Assembly: GCF_016902345.1 (NCBI RefSeq)
Contig: NZ_JACJLR010000012.1
Span: 1 to 64,000, forward strand
Direction of reading: 5' to 3'
Length of the DNA: 64,000 nucleotides
Source: Mediterraneibacter glycyrrhizinilyticus
Lineage (GTDB): Bacteria > Bacillota > Clostridia > Lachnospirales > Lachnospiraceae
Shown: one piece after another, positions 16,526 through 25,549 of the stretch
How positions within the stretch are numbered: position 1 is the first letter of the stretch
Layout of the letters: every line of letters begins with the position of its first letter
Program-made: the position numbers and the translations under genes
Notes under the pieces: generated by a model
The model's input: the letters and a program-made list of their open reading frames with translations, nothing else
Told to the model about the DNA's origin: nothing
Database searches by the model: none

Positions 16526-16694
16526 TGATCACAGTTCACCCGCGCCATTCGCAAAACGCACCTGCGGTGCTTCCCGCTGCTTCGCAGCTCTTTTTGCTCA
16601 TAAACGGGCGCTCCCTTCGTCAGACAATGCCCCGGAAAATCCTTATGCGAGCATAAATTTTTCGGGGCATTATCTGACGAGTGAACTGTGATCA
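16526..16694. repeat. 169-bp MITE-like element with 14-bp perfect terminal inverted repeats
   Basis: TGATCACAGTTCAC (16526-16539) is the exact inverse of GTGAACTGTGATCA (16681-16694). An inner, nearly perfect hairpin runs from TCGTCAGA (16617-16624) to TCTGACGA (16673-16680), with AATGCCCCG/CGGGGCATT inside it. It has no coding capacity that I can support. Its right end supplies the TGA stop codon of hypE (16694-16692, minus strand), yet hypE is complete. Shorter elements with the same CAGTTCAC-type ends occur at 53513-53589 and 61115-61165. Confidence 0.6.
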
Positions 16695-17705
16695 ACATAT
16701 CCTCGGTAACTGAGTTCCGGTTAGTTTGGAGAGGATGCGGCGGCCGCCGATGGGAGTTCGAAGGAGGACTTTGCCGGGCATCTCTTCGGTGACGGTGCCG
16801 ATCCGGGCGGCGTTTTCGCCGCCGGGGAGGGCGCGGACCGCTGCCAGGATATCCTGTGTGGCGGAAGGATCACATACCAGGAGCATCCTTCCTTCGCAGG
16901 CGCAGTAAAGGGGATCCAGTCCCAGCATATCGCATGCCGCTTCGACGGAAGGATCAATGGGGATGTCATTTTCTGTCAGTTCGATGGAAAAAGGCATCCC
17001 TTCCGTAAATTCGTTAAGGGTGGTCGCTATGCCTCCGCGGGTGGGGTCGCGGAGAATACGGATCAGGCTTTCGGAAGCCCCTGCATCCAGGGCAGCCGCG
17101 GAAATCTGGTGCAGAGACTGACAATCGGACTTAAGCGGGCTGTCATCCCGGAGCAGACCGGAACGAGCCATCATGACCGCAGCGCCGTGACAACCCACCG
17201 TTCCGCTGACAAGTATATCATCTCCGGGACGTATTCTGGTTTTTCCAGGCAGGCTGGCACGCTGGAACCCGATTCCTGAGGTATTGATGTAGATCCCGTC
17301 TCCTTTTCCGGAGTCAACGACTTTGGTGTCTCCGGTGACGATCGTCACGCCTGCATCCTGCGCTTCCCTGGCGATCGAGGCGACGATCTGCCGGAAATCG
17401 GAGAAGAGGAATCCCTCTTCCAGGATAAAAGACAGGCTTAAGTATTTCGGAGTCCCTCCTGCCATGCACAGGTCGTTTACGGTTCCGCAGACCGAGAGTT
17501 TGCCGATGTCCCCTCCGGGGAAGCTCCAGGGGGATACCACAAAACTGTCAGTGGAAAAGACCAGGCGTTCGTTTCCTTCCAGGAGGGCCCCGTCTCCCAG
17601 CTGGGCAAGGGAGGGATTGTCAAATGCCGGGAGCAGGATGGAGTCGATCAGTTCGGAGGTCTTCAGTCCGCCGCTCCCATAGTCCAGTGTGATTCTGTCA
17701 TTCAT
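16692..17705 (-). CDS. hypE: Hydrogenase maturation factor HypE
   Basis: A 337-residue AIR-synthase-like enzyme that dehydrates the thiocarbamate on its own C-terminal cysteine to a cyano group for the NiFe centre. It starts MNDRITLDYGSGG, has the ATP-binding core (SVCGTVNDLCMAG; SGTVGCHG; RDPTRGGIATTLNE), and ends in LPRIC, so the essential C-terminal Cys is the last residue. The ATG at 17705 is preferred because GGAG is 11 bases upstream; an ATG at 17714 is too close. It is the last gene of hypABFCDE. Its stop codon lies within the terminal repeat of the element at 16526-16694. Confidence 0.95.
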   Translation of the reverse strand: MNDRITLDYGSGGLKTSELIDSILLPAFDNPSLAQLGDGALLEGNERLVFSTDSFVVSPWSFPGGDIGKLSVCGTVNDLCMAGGTPKYLSLSFILEEGFLFSDFRQIVASIAREAQDAGVTIVTGDTKVVDSGKGDGIYINTSGIGFQRASLPGKTRIRPGDDILVSGTVGCHGAAVMMARSGLLRDDSPLKSDCQSLHQISAAALDAGASESLIRILRDPTRGGIATTLNEFTEGMPFSIELTENDIPIDPSVEAACDMLGLDPLYCACEGRMLLVCDPSATQDILAAVRALPGGENAARIGTVTEEMPGKVLLRTPIGGRRILSKLTGTQLPRIC

Positions 17706-17766
17706 TTTATACATGTCTCCTATTTCTGAATATTTTCTGACTGTGCGGCTGTGAGCCGCTGCGTCT

Positions 17767-18864
17767 CTACTGCGCTCCGTACTGGAAAGCTGCAGCGCAG
17801 GCGCCTTCCCCGGATACCATACAGGGTCCCACCGGATTCTCCGGGGAGCATACCTTTCGGAAAAGGGGGCAGCCGGAGGGCGGCAGGACGCCCCGGATGA
17901 TCTGGGCGCAGCGGCATCCGGGGATCTCTTTTTCTTCTGCGGGACAGAGAGAGAATTTTTTCAACGCATCCCAGGGCGCATATTCTTCCCGAAGGGCAAA
18001 GCCGCTTTCGGGGATCCGGCCAAGTCCCCGCCAGTCTGAGGAGGCGGGAGAGAGGACTTTACCCATCAGTGCGAGTGCAGTCGGATTTCCTTCCGGTTTT
18101 ACCAGACGGGTGTATTCGTTTTTCAGTTCAGGCTGTCTTCGGGCAAGCATCTGCATCAGGCTCAGGACAGAACAGAGAAGATCCGCAGGTTCGAACCCCG
18201 CGACCACGCCTGGAAGGCTGTAATCCTCCGGAAGAAAAGAAAATGCGTCAGATCCGGTGATCGCTGCCACATGTCCGGGACAGAGAAATCCGTCCACGGA
18301 GAAATCTTCTGCTTCGATCAGAGACCGCAGCGCAGGTTCTGTTTTTTTCAGGAGGCACAGAACTGAGAAATTCTTAAGACCCAGACGGGCTGCCTCAAGG
18401 ATGCAGGCGGCGGTGCCCGGTGCTGTCGTCTCGAAGCCGACGCCCAGGAAGACAATCTCCAGTTCCGGATGCGCTTCTGCGAGCCGGATGGCATCCATGG
18501 GGGAGTAGACGGATCCGACTCTTCCTCCCAGCGCCCTGCGTGTCATCAGGCTGTCGCCCTGGCGGGAACCGGGAACGCGCAGGAGGTCTCCATAGCTGGC
18601 GATCAGCATGCCGGGAGTCTGGGAAAGCCCCAGGATCATATCGATCACATTTGCCGGGGTGACGCAGACCGGGCATCCGGGACCGGACAGGAGCCGGACG
18701 GACTCCGGAAGGACACTTTTCAGTCCGCTCCGGGCGATCGCCATAGTGTGGGTCCCGCAGACCTCCATGAGCCGGACCGGACCGGTGGCTTCAGAGAGTT
18801 CGCGGATCTTTTTCAGGATGGTTTCAGTGTCTTTTGGATTCTTAAACTGACGTTCACAGAGCAT
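17767..18864 (-). CDS. hypD: Hydrogenase maturation factor HypD
   Basis: A 365-residue [4Fe-4S] scaffold that holds Fe(CN)2CO together with HypC. Family motifs: VCGTHTMAIARSGL (about 37-50), GPGCPVCVTP (about 66-75), FLGVGFETTAPGTA (about 150) and the Cys-rich C-terminal region (GCRCAQIIRGVLPPSGCPLF). The ATG at 18864 lies inside the end of hypC (11-base overlap) with GGAGGAG in front. Longer frames upstream are just hypC sequence in another frame. Confidence 0.95.
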   Translation of the reverse strand: MLCERQFKNPKDTETILKKIRELSEATGPVRLMEVCGTHTMAIARSGLKSVLPESVRLLSGPGCPVCVTPANVIDMILGLSQTPGMLIASYGDLLRVPGSRQGDSLMTRRALGGRVGSVYSPMDAIRLAEAHPELEIVFLGVGFETTAPGTAACILEAARLGLKNFSVLCLLKKTEPALRSLIEAEDFSVDGFLCPGHVAAITGSDAFSFLPEDYSLPGVVAGFEPADLLCSVLSLMQMLARRQPELKNEYTRLVKPEGNPTALALMGKVLSPASSDWRGLGRIPESGFALREEYAPWDALKKFSLCPAEEKEIPGCRCAQIIRGVLPPSGCPLFRKVCSPENPVGPCMVSGEGACAAAFQYGAQ

Positions 18865-19072
18865 TCTTGATCTCCTCCAGCAGATCCAGATTTTCCAGAG
18901 CTTCTTTCTCGGACATTTTCTCGATGGCGAACCCTGCGTGGACCATAACGTAATCTCCGGGTTTCGCGTCTTGGATGAAGTCGATCCGGATATCCTGGAG
19001 CAGTCCGCCTGCCTCACAGGAGGCGGTCTGTCCGTCTATTTTATTGATCTTCATTGGCATTGCTAAACACAT
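18854..19072 (-). CDS. hypC: Hydrogenase maturation chaperone HypC
   Basis: A 72-residue chaperone with the diagnostic N-terminus MCLAMPMKI; Cys2 binds the iron of the cofactor precursor after Met removal. GDYVMVHAGFAIEKM is the second conserved block. It passes the Fe(CN)2CO unit from HypD to the EchE precursor. Its start lies 32 bases inside the end of hypF. Confidence 0.95.
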   Translation of the reverse strand: MCLAMPMKINKIDGQTASCEAGGLLQDIRIDFIQDAKPGDYVMVHAGFAIEKMSEKEALENLDLLEEIKNAL

Positions 19073-21578
19073 GCTTCATACTCCTTTTCTTCTGCGCGAT
19101 GGCAAGCTGTCCCAGGCTGATCCCCTCGTCGTTTGTGGAGACCTGTCTGTGGGTGTACACGGTAAATCCGTTCTTCTCCAGAAGCCCTGTGATCCCGCTC
19201 AGGAGGAAACGGTTCTGGAAGACGCCGCCGGACAGGACGACCGGTTTTCGTTCCGGGTTCAGGGCAAGACACTGGTCCAGAGCCATACAGCACAGTGTTG
19301 ACATAAAGCGCAGCGCGATCTGCCCGGCATCTGTCCCCTGCTCCAGGTCATCCAGGATCCCGGTGATCACCGGTCTGGTATCAAAGATCCTGAGCTCGTC
19401 CCGGATGTAAAAGCGGACCGGGTAGGAGAGCTCTTCAAGTGAAACGGTGAGGGTATCTGAGGTTTCTTCCGGTGAGAGTGCCTCTACCAGCGCTGCCCCC
19501 TCGCCTTCATGATCTGCCTCTGCCCGGCCGAGTATCAGGGCGCACACCCCGTCGAAAAGACGCCCGATGCTGCTGGCGGAAGGGGCGGTGCCGGCAGAGA
19601 GAAGGATCTCTAAAGACCGGCATTTCTCCTCGGAAAGAGGAACGCGGGCTGTCCTGGTGCTGCCGGCTGCGTCCAGGACAAGGGAGAGCGCGATCCGCCC
19701 GATCTCCCGGACCGCCTTGTCTCCGCCGGGGAGGAGGACGGGACGGATACTTCCTTTTCGGGAAAATCCATTCAGATCCCCTTCCAGGAATTCACCGCCC
19801 CAGATCGTACCGTCCGTTCCCAGTCCGGTTCCGTCCCAGATGATACCGAAGCAGGGACAGTCCAGGCGATTATCTGCCATGCAGGAAGCCATGTGTGCCC
19901 AGTGATGCTGTACCTTCAACAGCGGAAGAGCGTCTTTGCGCGAGGCGTCTGAGGCTTCCAGTGAGGAGAGATAGTCCGGGTGGAGATCGCAGACATACAG
20001 CGATGGCCTCAGCCGGAAAAGGCGGCAGTAAGTTTCAAGCGCACTGCGGTAATGCGTCAGAGTTTCCGCGTTTTTCAAATCTCCGATGTAGGGGCTCAGG
20101 AAGACGCGGGAACCTTTGCCGAGAGCGAAGGAAGCTTTCTGCTCCGCGCCGAAGGCGAAGATCCCGTCCGCCTCCACGGGTTTTTCTCCTTTCAGGGTGA
20201 TGGGGCGGGGGACATACCCCCGGCTTCTGCGGTAAAAATAAGCATGTCCCTGCCACTCCGCGACCAGAGAATCATCACATCGGTTCCGGATCCGCCGGTC
20301 GTGCAGGAGGAAGCCGTCCGCGGTGTGAGCCAGGGCGCGGAGTGCTTCTTCGTTTTCCGTGATCACAGGGCATCCGGGGACATTTCCGCTGGTCATGACA
20401 AGGGCATCCGGGCCGCCGTATGTCCCGTCCAGAAGGAGCATGTGGAGCGGTGTGTAGGGCAGCATGACCCCGAGGCGGGAGCTGAAACTCAATTCAGGGA
20501 AGCTTCCCTGTTCCTTCTTGGAGAGGAGGATAATGGGATGTGCCGGGCTTGTCAGGAGAGCCTCTTCGGAAGCGCTGAGACGGCAGATGCGGCGTACCGT
20601 TTCCAGTGAGCGGCACATGACGGCGAGCGGCTTTTCCGCCCGGTGCTTGCGCTCACGGAGCCGTTTCACCGCAGCGGGATCCTCAGCATTGCAGGCGAGG
20701 TGGACGCCGCCGATGCCTTTGACGGCGAGGATGCCCCCATTTTTCAGGAGTTCCTGGGAAAGACGGAAGGCATTTTCTCCGCAAAGGTCATTGTGGGCGT
20801 GGGCAGTGCCCCAGTGGTTTTCTGCTGCAGGATCCGGTACAAAGAATACCTGGGGACCGCACACCGGACAGCAGTCCGGCTGGGCGTGATAGCGCCGGTC
20901 ATGGATATCATGGTATTCGTTCCTGCAGTCGTCGCACATCTCGAACTCGTTCATCACCGTGCGGTCCCGGTCATAGGGAAGGGACTCGATGATGGTGTAG
21001 CGGGGACCGCAGTTTGTACAGTTGATAAATGGATAGCGGTATCTGCGGTCGGAAGGGAGCGCAAGTTCCCGTGCGCATTCAGGGCAGATGGCGATATCCG
21101 GAGAGATAAGAGTGGAGCCGGGATCGATCTGGCTCTTGCGGATCGTAAACTCAGAAAAACGCTCCGACTGCTCATTCAGATCAACCTTGAACTGCCCGTC
21201 CGAAGCCCCTCCCGGCTGTTCGTCCGGATCCCCTTCGAGGTTTCCATCTGGACAAGGTTCCGGGATCACCTTCACTTCCTCGATCAGCGCCATGGGCGGA
21301 GGGGAGGTCCGAAGTTCGTGGATGAACCCGTCCAGAGAAGAAGAAGTCCCTTCCAGGCAGCCTTCCAGTCCGGAGGAGGTGTTGCGAACCCAGCCCAGGA
21401 TATGGTGCTGTTCCGCCAGGCGGTGAAGGAAGGGACGGAACCCCACGCCCTGGACGATCCCTTCTATATAGATGCGGACGCGGGAAATATCATCATAAAG
21501 GCGGACGGGAGAAAGACCGCTGTTCTGCCGGAGGGTGGGACCCTGCCTTTTTCCATGCTCCGTGCTCCTGCTGTTCAT
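19041..21578 (-). CDS. hypF: Carbamoyltransferase HypF
   Basis: An 845-residue enzyme that makes carbamoyl-AMP from carbamoyl phosphate and transfers the carbamoyl group to HypE. Domains in order: acylphosphatase (YIEGIVQGVGFRPFLHRLA, about 37-55), a zinc-finger pair (CPECARE; CTNCGPRYT; CDDCRNEY; CCPVCGP), a YrdC-like domain (LAVKGIGGVHLACNA; KPLAVM), and a Kae1-like C-terminal domain (HHWAHMASCMAD; VLSGGVFQN). An acidic low-complexity insert of about 40 residues between the acylphosphatase and zinc domains makes it longer than usual. Its ATG overlaps the hypB stop by 4 bases. Confidence 0.95.
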   Translation of the reverse strand: MNSRSTEHGKRQGPTLRQNSGLSPVRLYDDISRVRIYIEGIVQGVGFRPFLHRLAEQHHILGWVRNTSSGLEGCLEGTSSSLDGFIHELRTSPPPMALIEEVKVIPEPCPDGNLEGDPDEQPGGASDGQFKVDLNEQSERFSEFTIRKSQIDPGSTLISPDIAICPECARELALPSDRRYRYPFINCTNCGPRYTIIESLPYDRDRTVMNEFEMCDDCRNEYHDIHDRRYHAQPDCCPVCGPQVFFVPDPAAENHWGTAHAHNDLCGENAFRLSQELLKNGGILAVKGIGGVHLACNAEDPAAVKRLRERKHRAEKPLAVMCRSLETVRRICRLSASEEALLTSPAHPIILLSKKEQGSFPELSFSSRLGVMLPYTPLHMLLLDGTYGGPDALVMTSGNVPGCPVITENEEALRALAHTADGFLLHDRRIRNRCDDSLVAEWQGHAYFYRRSRGYVPRPITLKGEKPVEADGIFAFGAEQKASFALGKGSRVFLSPYIGDLKNAETLTHYRSALETYCRLFRLRPSLYVCDLHPDYLSSLEASDASRKDALPLLKVQHHWAHMASCMADNRLDCPCFGIIWDGTGLGTDGTIWGGEFLEGDLNGFSRKGSIRPVLLPGGDKAVREIGRIALSLVLDAAGSTRTARVPLSEEKCRSLEILLSAGTAPSASSIGRLFDGVCALILGRAEADHEGEGAALVEALSPEETSDTLTVSLEELSYPVRFYIRDELRIFDTRPVITGILDDLEQGTDAGQIALRFMSTLCCMALDQCLALNPERKPVVLSGGVFQNRFLLSGITGLLEKNGFTVYTHRQVSTNDEGISLGQLAIAQKKRSMKHVFSNANEDQ

Positions 21579-22231
21579 GACTGGCTGTTTCCTGCCTTCT
21601 CTGCGATGAAATCGGCCAGATCACAGATCCCGTCCCCGCTGCGGCTGCTCACCCGGAAGAGTGGCGCGTCCGGATTGACGGTGCCGTAGTTTGAGCAGAC
21701 ACGCTGTTCGTCAAAGTCAAAATAGGGGAGCATGTCATATTTGTTCAGGACAAGACAGTCTGTATCTGTGAACATCAGAGGATATTTCTCCACTTTATCG
21801 TCGCCCTCGGGGATGCTTAAGAGGGTGATGCGCAGTGATTCTCCGATCCGGAATTCGGCAGGGCATACCAGGTTGCCGATATTTTCCACAAAGATAAGAT
21901 CCAGATCATCCAGGGGAAGGCTGGGGAGGATATGCTGGATGCTCATCGCCTCGATATGGCAGGCGCCGTCAGTGTTGAGCTGGACAGTCGGGATTCCCAG
22001 CCCCGCAATGCGCTCGGCGTCCACCTGTCCGGCGATATCCCCTTCGATGACCCCGATGCGGAAGCGGTCCTTCAGCGTGCCGATCAGAGAGGTGATCAGG
22101 CTGGTCTTCCCTGCGCCCGGGCTCCCCATCACGTTGATCATACATATATTATGGGAAGCGAGGCTGGCTTTTACCTCCTCGCTCACATCTTCATTCCAGT
22201 CCATGATCTGGTGCAGTACTTTTATTTCCAT
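21575..22231 (-). CDS. hypB: Nickel-insertion GTPase HypB
   Basis: A 218-residue SIMIBI GTPase with P-loop GSPGAGKTS (about 36-44), the metal site in GACHIEA, and the NKYD base-recognition motif (about 167). It inserts nickel into the hydrogenase large subunit with HypA. The N-terminal His-rich nickel-storage stretch of some HypB proteins is absent. The start lies 41 bases inside the end of hypA, with GGAGGTAG as ribosome site. Confidence 0.95.
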   Translation of the reverse strand: MEIKVLHQIMDWNEDVSEEVKASLASHNICMINVMGSPGAGKTSLITSLIGTLKDRFRIGVIEGDIAGQVDAERIAGLGIPTVQLNTDGACHIEAMSIQHILPSLPLDDLDLIFVENIGNLVCPAEFRIGESLRITLLSIPEGDDKVEKYPLMFTDTDCLVLNKYDMLPYFDFDEQRVCSNYGTVNPDAPLFRVSSRSGDGICDLADFIAEKAGNSQS

Positions 22232-22574
22232 TGATGTCTACCTCCATGCTCTTGATATAGAATTCCTTTCCGGACAGGATCTTAAGGTTTAGCCCGCCGC
22301 AGTGAGGGCAGGCGAGATGCCTCGGGGTGATCTCTCCCTCCTGACCGCAGTCGCGGCAGGACACTTTTACAGGGAGAAATTCAGCTTCCAGACGCACACC
22401 CTCTGCGATAGTGCCTTCGGAGAGCATATCCAGATAAATCTGGATGCAGTCCGGCACGATCCCGCGCAGTTCCCCGATGCAGACCCGGATCGTCCGGATC
22501 CGGGAGGCGTTCTGGGATCTGGCTTCCTGGATGCAGTGGTCCAGTAAATGTTCTGTGATAGTCAGTTCGTGCAT
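22191..22574 (-). CDS. hypA: Nickel chaperone HypA
   Basis: A 127-residue metallochaperone beginning MHELTITEHLL, where His2 binds nickel. A zinc site is formed by CRDCGQE and CPHCGG. It delivers nickel to HypB and EchE. The C-terminus is about 10 residues longer than usual because it reads through the hypB ribosome site and start. First gene of the hyp operon; it is divergent from ech. Confidence 0.95.
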   Translation of the reverse strand: MHELTITEHLLDHCIQEARSQNASRIRTIRVCIGELRGIVPDCIQIYLDMLSEGTIAEGVRLEAEFLPVKVSCRDCGQEGEITPRHLACPHCGGLNLKILSGKEFYIKSMEVDINGNKSTAPDHGLE

Positions 22575-22778
22575 AAAAACTCCTTCTCAGTGGAAAACCC
22601 TGTTCGAAATAACGGAAAAATGTATTCCCCAGCATCCTACATTTTAGCACATTTTACTAAAAAGAAAACAGAAAAATGAGGTTTAACTATTGTAAAATCT
22701 TTAAATCAGGATTATCTTATTATTGTGTGGTTTTTTTAACAAAGCACGAGATTTTATGAAGAGAGGAAGGGCGGATTT
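22575..22778. promoter_or_regulatory. Divergent hyp/ech promoter region
   Basis: A 204-bp AT-rich gap between hypA (minus) and echA (plus). The decamers ACATTTTAGC and ACATTTTACT stand in tandem at about 22638-22657, giving two TAAAAT-like boxes on the minus strand for hyp. On the plus strand TTGTAA (22690-22695) and TATCTT (22713-22718), 17 bp apart, form a weak promoter for ech. No confident regulator site was found. Confidence 0.4.
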
Positions 22779-24671
22779 ATGACAATGATACCATTTCTTA
22801 TCGTCATCCCGGCGGTGATGGCGCTGATCTTTCCCTTTGTCAGAGACCAGAGGACAAGAGGGATCATCGTGTATGCCGGTGCCGGAGTCATTATGCTCAC
22901 AACAGTCGTATTTATTGCCCGCTGGATCGCGGGAGGCGCTCAGGTCCTGATGCTCTATCCTGAGACGGAACTGGTGGATCACCTGATGTCTGTCGGGGAT
23001 ATCGTTCTGATGTGCCTTATCATCTACATGGGCGTGAAGTACAGGAGGATCGTGCCGATCCTGCTTTCCGTGGCGCAGACAGGACTTCTGCTGTACACGG
23101 AGTTTACGACAGATCTGGCCGAAGGACCGCATATGATGGTGGACTGGTTTACAGTTCTGATGTTTCTCATCATCGCGTTCATCGGAGGCTTTATCAGTAT
23201 CTATACAGTGGGATATATGAAAGGCTACCATGCGCATCATAAAGATGTGCAGGACAGACAGCCATTCTTTTTTTCCATGCTGTTTTTGTTCCTGGCGGCG
23301 ATGTTCGGGCTTGTGCTCTCCCAGAACATGATCTGGATGTATTTCTTCTGGGAGATCACCAGTGTGATCTCATTTTTGATGATCGGATATACCCGCTCGG
23401 AAGAGGCGGTCAACAACAGCTTCTGCGCTCTGTGGATGAACCTTCTCGGAGGGCTTGGCTTTGCCGTAGCGATCGCCTGGATGGCGAAGGTGAACGGCAC
23501 GGTCCAGCTGCTCGAAGTTGTGAGCGCAGGCGGGCTTCTGCCGCTGATCTGCCTTGCTCTCGCCGGGCTGACAAAATCGGCTCAGCTTCCGTTTTCGACC
23601 TGGCTCCTCGGCGCCATGGTAGCGCCGACACCGTCCAGTGCCCTGCTCCACAGCGCGACGATGGTGAAGGCCGGCGTATACCTGCTGCTGCGGATCTCTC
23701 CGGCATTCCAGGGAAACCTGGTTGGGATCCTGGTATCCAGTATCGGGGGATTTACTTTTATCATGGCAAGTATGATGGCGATCGCCCAGAACGACGGGAA
23801 GAAAGTCCTGGCGTTCTCCACGATATCGAACCTGGGACTGATCGTGGGCTGCGCCGGGATCGGAGCGGAGGAGACAGTCTGGGCGGCAGTCTTCCTGATG
23901 ATCTTCCACTCGGTCAGCAAGTCCATGCTGTTCCAGTCTGTGGGAGCCACGGAGAACACGCTGGGCTCCCGTGACATAGAGGACATGCACGGACTGATCA
24001 TCCGGGTGCCGAAACTGGCGTACATAATGGGGATTGGAATCGCGGGGATGTACCTTGCGCCGTTCGGTATGCTGATCTCAAAATGGGTGGCGCTGAAGGC
24101 ATTCGTGGATTCCGGAAACTTTATCCTTGTCCTCTGTATCGCATACGGAAGTGCCTCCACCATGTTCTACTGGACAAAGTGGCTGGCGAAACTGCTCTGC
24201 TTCCATATCCCGAGGGAGAAGGTGAAAGACGTGACCAGAAAAGATGAATATGTATCCATGATCTTCCATGCGGTGACCATGATACTTCTCTGCCTGCTCC
24301 TGCCTCTGGTCGCTGTATATGTGGTGAACCCGATCGTGCAGGAACTGTTCGGAAACGCGAAGGATGTGATCTCGATGAGCGTACTGACGACCATGGCGAT
24401 CATGCTTGTCTCGATCTTTATCGTGCCTGCAGTCATGTTCTTTATCAGCAGGAAGTCGCACAGGGAACTTGTTCCGATCTATATGAACGGGATCAACGAG
24501 GGGGACAACCGCTTCTTTACGAACAGTTTCGGAGACAAAGAACACCTTTATCTGAGCAACTGGTATCTGCGGTTTGAGTTCGGAAGACGGCACTTAAGGA
24601 TCCCGTCGATCATCATCGCGGCGGCGGCTCTTGTGCTCGGATTCTGTGTCGTGATCGGAGGTGCTATATGA
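22779..24671 (+). CDS. echA: Ech hydrogenase subunit A (NuoL/antiporter-like)
   Basis: A 630-residue membrane protein with about 16 helices, homologous to NuoL and Mrp antiporter subunits. The conserved Glu-bearing helix is in MYFFWEITSVISFLMIGYTR, and the broken-helix region in LTKSAQLPFSTWLL and ALLHSATMVKAGVYLL. It forms the ion channel of the energy-converting hydrogenase and couples H2 evolution from ferredoxin to H+ or Na+ pumping. First gene of the ech operon, with GAGAGGAAGGG before the ATG; its stop overlaps the echB start. Confidence 0.93.
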   Translation: MTMIPFLIVIPAVMALIFPFVRDQRTRGIIVYAGAGVIMLTTVVFIARWIAGGAQVLMLYPETELVDHLMSVGDIVLMCLIIYMGVKYRRIVPILLSVAQTGLLLYTEFTTDLAEGPHMMVDWFTVLMFLIIAFIGGFISIYTVGYMKGYHAHHKDVQDRQPFFFSMLFLFLAAMFGLVLSQNMIWMYFFWEITSVISFLMIGYTRSEEAVNNSFCALWMNLLGGLGFAVAIAWMAKVNGTVQLLEVVSAGGLLPLICLALAGLTKSAQLPFSTWLLGAMVAPTPSSALLHSATMVKAGVYLLLRISPAFQGNLVGILVSSIGGFTFIMASMMAIAQNDGKKVLAFSTISNLGLIVGCAGIGAEETVWAAVFLMIFHSVSKSMLFQSVGATENTLGSRDIEDMHGLIIRVPKLAYIMGIGIAGMYLAPFGMLISKWVALKAFVDSGNFILVLCIAYGSASTMFYWTKWLAKLLCFHIPREKVKDVTRKDEYVSMIFHAVTMILLCLLLPLVAVYVVNPIVQELFGNAKDVISMSVLTTMAIMLVSIFIVPAVMFFISRKSHRELVPIYMNGINEGDNRFFTNSFGDKEHLYLSNWYLRFEFGRRHLRIPSIIIAAAALVLGFCVVIGGAI

Positions 24672-25531
24672 AAACAGTGATTTTTGTCCTTGCTTATCTG
24701 ATATTTGCACCTTTCCTCGGCGGACTGCTGGACGGGATCGACAGGATCATCAGCGCCAGGATGCAGCGCAGGAAAGGGCCCAGCCTGCTGCAGCCGTTTT
24801 ACGACCTTGGAAAATTGTTTTCCAAAGAGATGATCGCGGTCAATAACGTACAGCTCCTGTTGAACTTAAGTTATCTGGTGATCCTGATGATCGCAGGTTC
24901 CATGCTGTTTGCCGGCGCGGATCTTCTGATGGTGCTGTTCATCCTGAGCACGGCGGACATGTTCCTGATCCTGGCGGCTTCCAGTGATTCCTCACCTTAT
25001 GCGAATATGGGAGCCAGCAGGGAGATGCTGCAGATGATGGCGTATGAGCCGCTGACGCTCCTTGTGGCAGTAGGATTTTACCTTACCACAGGTTCGTTCC
25101 AGGTGTCGGATTTTATCACACAGCAGTACAGTGCGGTGATCTGGATGCCGGGGCTTCTGGCGGGATTTATGTTCACAACGGCGATCAAGCTGAGAAAATC
25201 GCCCTTTGACCTGTCCACGAGCCATCATGCACATCAGGAGATGGTCAAGGGGATCACGACGGAGATGTCCGGAACGACCCTGGCGATCATGAACATTGCG
25301 GAATATTATGAGATGATCCTGCTCCTGGGGATCTTCTTCCTGTTCTTTGTCAACAGTACATGGTGGAGCTGGATCGTTGCGCTGGCGCTCTGCGTGGTGA
25401 TCTTTTTCATGGAGACGCTGTGGGATAATGTGAGCGCCCGTGTGAAATGGAAGACGCTGCTCTACAGCTGCTGGGTCGTGACTTTGGTAGCGGGAGGCGT
25501 GAACATACTGATTCTGATGTTGGTCAAGTAA
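24668..25531 (+). CDS. echB: Ech hydrogenase subunit B (NuoH-like)
   Basis: A 287-residue membrane subunit with about eight helices that anchors the hydrogenase module to the membrane. Family signs: GIDRIISARMQRRKGPSLLQ (about 19-38), KLRKSPFDLSTSHHAHQE (about 177-194) and a Glu-rich loop as in NuoH. It carries the quinone-site relic of complex I but no quinone is used. ATGA overlap with echA. Confidence 0.93.
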   Translation: MKTVIFVLAYLIFAPFLGGLLDGIDRIISARMQRRKGPSLLQPFYDLGKLFSKEMIAVNNVQLLLNLSYLVILMIAGSMLFAGADLLMVLFILSTADMFLILAASSDSSPYANMGASREMLQMMAYEPLTLLVAVGFYLTTGSFQVSDFITQQYSAVIWMPGLLAGFMFTTAIKLRKSPFDLSTSHHAHQEMVKGITTEMSGTTLAIMNIAEYYEMILLLGIFFLFFVNSTWWSWIVALALCVVIFFMETLWDNVSARVKWKTLLYSCWVVTLVAGGVNILILMLVK

Positions 25532-25549
25532 GCTGGAGGAAGGTCTGTT

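Noticed and set aside
16692-17714. SelD-like assignment for the AIR-synthase-type gene
   Set aside because: The gene is in the hyp operon and ends in PRIC, the HypE cyano-transfer tail; it lacks the SelD N-terminal Cys/Sec loop.
22723-22742. Possible Rex site in the hyp/ech gap (TTGTG ... TTAACAA)
   Set aside because: The half-sites are too far apart and the left one is poor; it does not fit TTGTTAAnnnnTTAACAA.
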